From contig CANQLK010000065.1 in the NCBI GenBank assembly GCA_947624665.1, positions 1-9,127 of the forward strand: a stretch of 9,127 nucleotides of DNA, written 5' to 3'. Origin of the DNA: Candidatus Gastranaerophilales bacterium (GTDB taxonomy: Bacteria; Cyanobacteriota; Vampirovibrionia; Gastranaerophilales; Gastranaerophilaceae). The notes under the pieces are model-generated. The model did not search any database, was not told the DNA's origin, and saw only the letters and a list, made by a program, of their open reading frames with translations. A program made the position numbers and the translations under genes. Each line of letters starts with the position of its first letter. The first letter of the stretch is position 1. Shown one piece after another: positions 5,078 to 9,127 of the stretch.

Positions 5078-6097
5078 ATGAAGAAGATTTTAACGGGTTT
5101 GTTTTCATTAATACTGATATTGTTTTTCTCTTGCATAGCAAATGCATGCGACATTGAAGGATTGTACAATAACTATCAGGCGGTATATTTACCTTCAACT
5201 TCAAGTTGGTCTACGGGCGCTATGGCTGATGACAGAATTGTTCTAACAAAAAAAACCTCAGAAGGCTCGGGAAATTATTCTGAGTATTATTATTCCAACG
5301 GAAAGCTCGCTATTAATTTAAATTCCAATTTCGAATTTATTAAAGACGGTCAGTTGATTGGTGTTGATAATGCAGGACTGAAATATTATAAAATTTCTTA
5401 TGACAAAAAATCAAAAAAGTTTATTCAAACTCTTTTGACGGAAGATGAATTGAAAAAATTATTCCCTAAAGCTCAAATCGTTAAAATCTCACAATTTAAT
5501 AACAATGAAATTACCGTAAAAAAACAATTATTTAAAGACAAAAAGGTTCTTTTATTAAATGATACCGAAAAATATTTTCATAAATATTCTTATAAACCGT
5601 CAAAAGTTCAAACGACTGATATAAAAGGACTTATTACTTTATCTCATTTAGGGAAAGTTAAATTTTCTTTATACGGTGATAAAAATGATATGCTTGTTAT
5701 TAAAGTAAGAAAGGGCAGTGATTGTACTTGCGGAGAAAAGTGTAACTGTCAACCTAAATGTACTTGCAATAAAGATGAGAAATGTTCTTGCGGAGAAAAA
5801 TGTACTTGCGGAGAAAAATGTAACTGTCAACCTAAATGTACTTGCAATAAAGATGAGAAATGTTCTTGCGGAGAAAAGTGTAACTGTCAACCTAAATGTA
5901 CTTGCAAAAAAGATGAGAAATGTTCCTGCGGGGAAAAGTGCAACTGTCAACCTAAATGTACTTGCAAAAAAGATGAGAAATGTTCTTGCGGAGAAAAATG
6001 CAACTGTCAACCTAAATGTACTTGCAATAAAGATGAGAAATGTTCCTGCGGAGAAAAATGCAGCTGCAAGCCTGAATGCAAATGCAATACAAAATAG
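5078..6097 (+). CDS. Exported protein with C-terminal CxC-repeat (metallothionein-like) tail
   Basis: The 339-residue protein begins with a signal peptide, MKKILTGLFSLILILFFSCI, and a likely signal peptidase I cut after ANA (21-23), just before Cys24. The site is not a canonical lipobox. Residues 25-215 are a polar, beta-rich domain I do not recognise. Residues 216-339 consist almost entirely of C-x-C motifs, 19 in all (38 cysteines), spaced by three or five residues: CTCGEK, CNCQPK, CTCNKDEK, CSCGEK and repeats. Dense C-x-C spacing with Lys/Glu and no histidine resembles metallothioneins, so binding of soft metals (Cu, Zn, Cd) outside the membrane is the best guess; a disulfide-rich surface structure is the alternative. 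The tail is encoded by nearly identical 60-base repeats, so its length probably varies among strains. The oxidoreductase gene follows 12 bases later. Confidence 0.85.
   Translation: MKKILTGLFSLILILFFSCIANACDIEGLYNNYQAVYLPSTSSWSTGAMADDRIVLTKKTSEGSGNYSEYYYSNGKLAINLNSNFEFIKDGQLIGVDNAGLKYYKISYDKKSKKFIQTLLTEDELKKLFPKAQIVKISQFNNNEITVKKQLFKDKKVLLLNDTEKYFHKYSYKPSKVQTTDIKGLITLSHLGKVKFSLYGDKNDMLVIKVRKGSDCTCGEKCNCQPKCTCNKDEKCSCGEKCTCGEKCNCQPKCTCNKDEKCSCGEKCNCQPKCTCKKDEKCSCGEKCNCQPKCTCKKDEKCSCGEKCNCQPKCTCNKDEKCSCGEKCSCKPECKCNTK
5723..6097 (+). repeat. Tandem 60-base repeats encoding the CxC tail
   Basis: Five 60-base units start at 5741, 5819, 5879, 5939 and 5999. An 18-base module (CxCGEK) precedes the first unit (5723-5740) and is inserted between units one and two (5801-5818), and a diverged partial unit runs 6059-6097. 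Each 60-base unit is itself a 42-base plus an 18-base module. Differences among units are few (for example NKDEK versus KKDEK), so the array expanded recently or is kept uniform by conversion. All lengths are multiples of three, so copy-number change would not break the frame. Confidence 0.95.
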
Positions 6098-6109
6098 AAA
6101 ATCTAAACC

Positions 6110-7666
6110 ATGCAAAGAAATAAAACTGCAATAATTATAGGAGGCGGCCCGGCAGGATTAAGTGCTGCTTATTCGATTTTAAAGTATACAACAGATATTA
6201 TGCCCGTCATAATTGAAGAAAATGACAACTTAGGCGGTCTTTCAAAAACAATATATAAAAACGGTAACGGTACAGACATAGGCCCGCACCGTTTTTTTAC
6301 TAAAAATAATGAAGTAATAGATTTCTGGAAAGAATTTTTACAATTTCAAGAACTGCCCGCTTGTGATGATAAAATTCTCGGAAGATTTAATCCCGTAAAA
6401 TGCGGAAAAATAAATCCGGAGGAACAAGATAACGTATTTCTTAAAAGAAGGCGGTTTTCCAGAATATATTATAATAATCATTTAATAGACTATCCAATAA
6501 AATTAAATTTAACAACATTTTGTGCTATCGGCTTAAAAAAAACCATTTTAACCGGATTAAGCTACATAAAATCAAGCATATATAAAAAGGAAGAAACTAA
6601 TCTTGAAACATTTATGATAAACCGATTCGGCACTGTTTTATATCAGTTATTTTTTGAAAATTATACCGAAAAAGTTTGGGGATTACATCCTTCTTTAATT
6701 TCAAAAGAATGGGGTGAACAGAGAATTAAAAAAGTATCATTAATAAAAGTTATTTTTGATGCAATATTATCGGCATTAAATATCAAAATTAATAAAGAGG
6801 TTTCACTAATAGACGAATACTTTTACCCGAAATACGGCAGTTCCCAGTTTTGGAACCTAATAGCTGAAAAAATAAAAGAAGCAGGCGGAAAAATAATATT
6901 AAATAATAAAGTTACGGGAATAAATAAAGATAGTAATAATATAGTAAAATCGATTGAGATTACAGACATTAACACAAATCAAAAACAAACCGTTGAGGGG
7001 GATTTATTTATTTCTTCAATGCCAATCAAGGATTTATTTACCTGTCTTAATGACATCCCGAAAGATATAGAGGAGATAGCAGAGAATCTTCAATACAGAG
7101 ATTTTATACTTGTTAATTTTGTATTAAACAAAATAGATTTAAAAAATAATACAAATTATCCCACAATAAATAATATTGCTCCCGATAGCTGGGTATATAT
7201 GCAGGATAACGGGGTTAAAGCAGGCAGGATAGACATAATGAATAACTTTTCCCCATATATAATTAAGAATTTTAAAGAAGATATTGTTATAAATTCCGAA
7301 TATTTTTGCAATGAAAATGATGAATTTTGGAATAAAAATGATGAAGAAATTATTGAATTTGCGAAACGGGAATTAAAAAATCTGAATATAATAAAAGATG
7401 AATATATCAAGGACTCAGAGTGCTACAGATTTAAAAAAGCATATCCCGCTTATTTTGGGACATATTCAAAGTTTGATAAAATAAAAGAATATATAGATAT
7501 AATACCAAATTTATACTGTATAGGAAGAAACGGACAGCATAAATATAACAACATGGATCATTCGATATTGAGCGGAATAACTGCCGCTAAAATTATTGCA
7601 TATAATTCGGATAAAAAATTATTATGGGATATAAATACGGACAGTTCATATCAAGAAACAAAATAA
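6110..7666 (+). CDS. FAD-dependent oxidoreductase, HemY/UDP-galactopyranose mutase-like
   Basis: The 518-residue flavoprotein has an N-terminal Rossmann FAD-binding motif, IIIGGGPAGLSAAY (8-21), with an acidic pair, Glu36/Glu37, at the end of strand two for the ribose. NLGGLSKT (40-47) and DIGPHRFF (56-63) follow, as in amine-oxidase/protoporphyrinogen-oxidase-like proteins. FFENYTEKVWG (181-191) is a hallmark of the subgroup related to UDP-galactopyranose mutase that is often found in surface polysaccharide loci. The C-terminal FAD segment is CIGRNGQHKYNNMDHS (about 470-485). The length is normal for the family. The substrate cannot be told; sugar-nucleotide, carotenoid or porphyrin-type substrates are all possible, and no heme or sugar genes adjoin. 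The start at 6110 lacks a clear ribosome site and lies 12 bases after the CxC gene, so it is probably translated through coupling with it from the 5011 promoter. Confidence 0.85.
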   Translation: MQRNKTAIIIGGGPAGLSAAYSILKYTTDIMPVIIEENDNLGGLSKTIYKNGNGTDIGPHRFFTKNNEVIDFWKEFLQFQELPACDDKILGRFNPVKCGKINPEEQDNVFLKRRRFSRIYYNNHLIDYPIKLNLTTFCAIGLKKTILTGLSYIKSSIYKKEETNLETFMINRFGTVLYQLFFENYTEKVWGLHPSLISKEWGEQRIKKVSLIKVIFDAILSALNIKINKEVSLIDEYFYPKYGSSQFWNLIAEKIKEAGGKIILNNKVTGINKDSNNIVKSIEITDINTNQKQTVEGDLFISSMPIKDLFTCLNDIPKDIEEIAENLQYRDFILVNFVLNKIDLKNNTNYPTINNIAPDSWVYMQDNGVKAGRIDIMNNFSPYIIKNFKEDIVINSEYFCNENDEFWNKNDEEIIEFAKRELKNLNIIKDEYIKDSECYRFKKAYPAYFGTYSKFDKIKEYIDIIPNLYCIGRNGQHKYNNMDHSILSGITAAKIIAYNSDKKLLWDINTDSSYQETK

Positions 7667-7681
7667 ATGAACTAAATTATA

Positions 7682-7720
7682 TTGCTATAATATTTCTTAA
7701 TTAAATAGCAAAATTTTTTT
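7682..7720 (+). terminator. Possible terminator after the oxidoreductase
   Basis: TTGCTAT (7682-7688) pairs with ATAGCAA (7705-7711) over a 16-base loop, followed by AA and seven Ts. It begins 16 bases after the stop codon. The stem is weak and AT-rich. Confidence 0.45.
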
Positions 7721-7822
7721 CCCTTACATTTTTAGCAAAACAACAGGAATTTAAAATATAAGGAAAAAATCAAAGACCTAAATAACCCTAAAATAAAGAT
7801 AAATACAAATCAGAGAGATGAG

Positions 7823-7858
7823 AACGCATGTAAAACAATTGTTATATATGCGTTTTTT
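7823..7858 (+). terminator. Rho-independent terminator with nested palindromic loop
   Basis: AACGCATGTA (7823-7832) pairs with TATATGCGTT (7845-7854), with one G-U pair, followed by a T-run to 7858. The loop contains the palindrome AACAATTGTT. It lies about 160 bases after the oxidoreductase stop and probably backs up the weaker hairpin before it. Confidence 0.6.
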
Positions 7859-7900
7859 ATTTATAAAAATCTAAATTAAGTTCATTTTTAAATCTTATAT

Positions 7901-8015
7901 TCAAAGAAACCCCCATTTAAGAGGAGCTTTTTCTTCCCAAAACAGTTTTGGAGTTTTTAAGAATTCATCTGTTTTTTATATTTTTTACATCTGAAATTTT
8001 ATATATCTGTTTCAC
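7901..8015 (-). pseudogene. Possible remnant of a small minus-strand gene
   Basis: On the minus strand, 7975-7901 reads KTDEFLKTPKLFWEEKAP then LKWGFL and stop, which looks protein-like in composition. It lacks a start because TAA precedes it. A second frame, 8015-7965, starting with GTG, reads VKQIYKISDVKNIKNR before TGA. A one-base shift in the A-run near 7970 would join them into about 40 residues. There is no properly spaced ribosome site and the family is not recognised. It may be coincidence. Confidence 0.2.
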
Positions 8016-8043
8016 CCTTTTGTATCTTTATTAAGTAATTTAA

Positions 8044-8071
8044 TTGCCAATAAAAATTTCATTGGTATAAT
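8044..8071 (+). promoter_or_regulatory. Promoter of tRNA-Ala(GGC)
   Basis: TTGCCA (8044-8049), a 16-base spacer, and TATAAT (8066-8071) end 10 bases before the tRNA. The inverted repeat CCAAT (8047-8051) / ATTGG (8061-8065) lies within it and may be fortuitous. Confidence 0.75.
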
Positions 8072-8081
8072 AAGTAAGGAA

Positions 8082-8154
8082 GGGGCGTTAGCGCAGTTGG
8101 TAGCGCACGACACTGGCAGTGTCGGGGTCAGGGGTTCGAATCCCCTACGCTCCA
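8082..8154 (+). tRNA. tRNA-Ala (anticodon GGC)
   Basis: A complete 73-base cloverleaf. The acceptor GGGGCGT (8082-8088) pairs with ACGCTCC (8147-8153), with the alanine-specific G3:U70 pair and discriminator A8154. The D-stem is GCGC (8091-8094 / 8103-8106). The anticodon stem CGACA / TGTCG surrounds the loop CTGGCAG (8113-8119), anticodon GGC. The T-stem AGGGG / CCCCT surrounds TTCGAAT. CCA is not encoded. It reads GCC/GCU codons and complements the Ala-UGC tRNA at the left edge. Confidence 0.97.
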
Positions 8155-8158
8155 GATT

Positions 8159-8293
8159 TTACATAATATGATTAGAATTAGGTTTGTTCGGGTAAGTTTG
8201 GAGTAAATTGTTACAAGTTATAATGCGAAGTTCTTCATAATTGCAAGGATAGAAGCTCATCTGTACAAAATTTAAGTGAAAATAAAACGGCAT
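8159..8293 (-). CDS. Doubtful 44-codon ORF
   Basis: On the minus strand, ATG 8293 opens MPFYFHLNFVQMSFYPCNYE and runs to TAA at 8161-8159. AAAGG lies four bases upstream of the ATG, so translation is conceivable. It has two cysteines, no signal peptide, and no recognised domain. It starts inside the likely leader region of the phosphatase gene on the other strand and ends four bases from the tRNA. Most likely it is not a gene. Confidence 0.15.
   Translation of the reverse strand: MPFYFHLNFVQMSFYPCNYEELRIITCNNLLQTYPNKPNSNHIM
8198..8224 (+). promoter_or_regulatory. Possible promoter for the HAD phosphatase
   Basis: TATAAT (8219-8224) is a perfect -10, with TTGGAG (8198-8203) as a weak -35 at a short 15-base spacing. 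The leader would be about 110 bases. No riboswitch fold was recognised in it. Confidence 0.35.
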
Positions 8294-8338
8294 ACAACCT
8301 TTCTCACCTGATAAAGATTACTAACAGAATTTAAAATT

Positions 8339-9034
8339 ATGAAACAAGTAATTATATTTGATTTGGACGGAACATTATTAAATACTCTTTATGATTTGTA
8401 TTTAAGTTTTAATTATGCAATAGGCAGGTTTGGCTATCCAAAAAGAACATTGGAAGAAATAAAGTCTTTTGTCGGCAACGGAGTTAAAAGGGCATTAGAG
8501 TTGTCGCTGCCTGAAAAAATTGATGATAATAAGATGAGTGAAATTTTAAACGTATTTAAAGAATATTATACAGAACACATGTACAATAATACAAAAGCTT
8601 ATGAAGGTATAGTTGAAATGCTTGAAAAATTAAAGAAAAAAGGTTATGTGTTGGCTGTATTATCAAATAAATATGATAAAGCGGTTAAAGGTTTATGTAA
8701 GAAATATTTTGGAGATTTAATAGAAATAAGCTTTGGCGAGGGTAACGGAATAAGAAAAAAACCATATTCGGACGGAGTATTTAAAATATTGGATGATATA
8801 AATATGTCCGAATCTCATGATGATAAAACAGTATTTCCCGATAAAGTAAATGTAATATATATAGGTGATTCGGAGGTTGATATTCAAACTGCAAAAAATG
8901 CGGGAATATATTGTATAAGTGTATTATGGGGGTTTAAGAGCAGAGAATTTTTAGAGCAAAACGGAGGTAAAGTTTATGCCGAAAAACCTGATGACATTAT
9001 AAAAATTATTGAAAAAAAATTATATTTATTTTAG
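8339..9034 (+). CDS. HAD-superfamily phosphatase, phosphoglycolate phosphatase (Gph)-like
   Basis: The 231-residue cytosolic hydrolase is of the HAD C1-cap type. Motif I is FDLDGTLLNT with nucleophile Asp8 and acid/base Asp10. The helical cap covers about 16-85. Motif II is Ser109 in VLSNK, motif III is Lys141 in KKPYSDG, and motif IV is GDSEVDI with Asp177 and Asp181 for Mg. The layout matches phosphoglycolate phosphatases and related PpaX/beta-phosphoglucomutase-like enzymes; exact substrate is not decidable from motifs. There is a short extra loop (about 156-169) before motif IV. No strong Shine-Dalgarno site precedes ATG 8339, but motif I follows at once, so a later start is excluded. It stands alone between two tRNA genes, and its stop codon overlaps the tRNA-Leu promoter. 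Confidence 0.88.
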   Translation: MKQVIIFDLDGTLLNTLYDLYLSFNYAIGRFGYPKRTLEEIKSFVGNGVKRALELSLPEKIDDNKMSEILNVFKEYYTEHMYNNTKAYEGIVEMLEKLKKKGYVLAVLSNKYDKAVKGLCKKYFGDLIEISFGEGNGIRKKPYSDGVFKILDDINMSESHDDKTVFPDKVNVIYIGDSEVDIQTAKNAGIYCISVLWGFKSREFLEQNGGKVYAEKPDDIIKIIEKKLYLF

Positions 9035-9037
9035 AAT
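9009..9037 (+). promoter_or_regulatory. Promoter of tRNA-Leu(CAA), overlapping the phosphatase 3' end
   Basis: TTGAAA (9009-9014), a 17-base spacer, and TAGAAT (9032-9037). The TAG of the -10 box is the stop codon of the phosphatase gene. RNA would start near 9044, nine bases before the tRNA. Confidence 0.65.
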
Positions 9038-9052
9038 AAAACAAAGAAAGAG

Positions 9053-9127
9053 CCGATGTGGCGAAATTGGTAGACGCATCAGACTCAAAATCTGACGCAG
9101 CTCACCCTGTGTGCCGGTTCGAGTCCG
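9053..9127 (+). tRNA. tRNA-Leu (anticodon CAA), 3' end outside window
   Basis: The acceptor 5' strand GCCGATG (9053-9059) is followed by a D-arm containing AATTGGTAGACGC. The anticodon stem TCAGA (9079-9083) / TCTGA (9091-9095) surrounds CTCAAAA, giving anticodon CAA, which reads UUG leucine. A long variable arm follows, as expected for leucine, then the T-arm beginning CCGGTTCGAGTCCG, which the window cuts. Confidence 0.95.

Larger units (their letters stand above)
7667..8081. other. 415-base intergenic region
   Basis: AT-rich sequence without a convincing intact gene. It holds two candidate terminators (7682-7720, 7823-7858), a short palindrome CCAAAACAGTTTTGG (7937-7951), a possible minus-strand gene remnant (7901-8015) and the promoter of tRNA-Ala(GGC). 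I see no recognisable structured RNA in the remainder. Confidence 0.7.

Noticed and set aside
5723..6097. The 60-base repeats as a CRISPR-like array
   Set aside because: Units are contiguous without unique spacers, in frame, and encode a regular C-x-C protein pattern.
5669..6134. Long open frames on both strands overlapping the CxC repeats (5718-6134 plus, 5669-6115 minus)
   Set aside because: They exist because a repeat lacking stops in one unit lacks them in all units. They lack ribosome sites, and the frame with signal peptide and regular C-x-C spacing is clearly the real one.
7682..7691. TGCTATAAT after the oxidoreductase as a promoter
   Set aside because: No -35 at suitable distance, and it falls within a terminator-like hairpin with no gene downstream on that strand.

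Overview
The window is about 9.1 kb of very AT-rich bacterial DNA (roughly 30% GC by eye). It has compact gene spacing, Shine-Dalgarno sites, sigma70-type promoters and three tRNA genes on the + strand without encoded CCA: Ala-UGC (cut by the left edge), Ala-GGC, and Leu-CAA (cut by the right edge). The protein styles (an XRE repressor with a DQRNLSKIECG recognition region, a CHAP hydrolase without signal peptide, an N-terminally placed SPASM-like segment) suggest an uncultured gut-type bacterium, possibly Gastranaerophilales/Melainabacteria. That assignment is a low-confidence impression.

Bases 28-2764 look like a small, decayed integrated element. The 3' end of tRNA-Ala(UGC) at 28-58 is repeated at 2734-2764 (27 of 31 bases), as expected when an element integrates into a tRNA 3' end. 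Just inside the left copy are short direct repeats resembling integrase arm sites, but no integrase is present. The cargo is a minus-strand XRE repressor and a divergent plus-strand operon: a multi-pass membrane protein, a DUF2997-like protein, an NrdG-like radical SAM protein whose start overlaps the DUF2997-like gene by 11 bases, and a membrane-anchored Cys-containing protein broken by an apparent one-base frameshift. A minus-strand fragment of an XRE/HigA-type antitoxin lies just inside the right end.

Bases 2796-4891 hold two divergent genes: a radical SAM enzyme with its SPASM-like cysteines before the radical SAM core (minus strand, strong promoter) and a CHAP-domain peptidoglycan hydrolase (plus strand).

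Bases 5011-7666 form a likely two-gene transcription unit from a good extended -10 promoter. The first gene encodes an exported protein with 19 C-x-C motifs (38 Cys) in a 124-residue tail, built from 60-nt DNA repeats. The second, 12 nt downstream, encodes a HemY/UDP-galactopyranose-mutase-like FAD oxidoreductase.

Bases 7667-8338 are mostly non-coding: two candidate terminators, a possible gene remnant, tRNA-Ala(GGC) with its own promoter, and a doubtful small ORF. The window ends with a Gph-type HAD phosphatase and tRNA-Leu(CAA), whose promoter overlaps the phosphatase stop codon.
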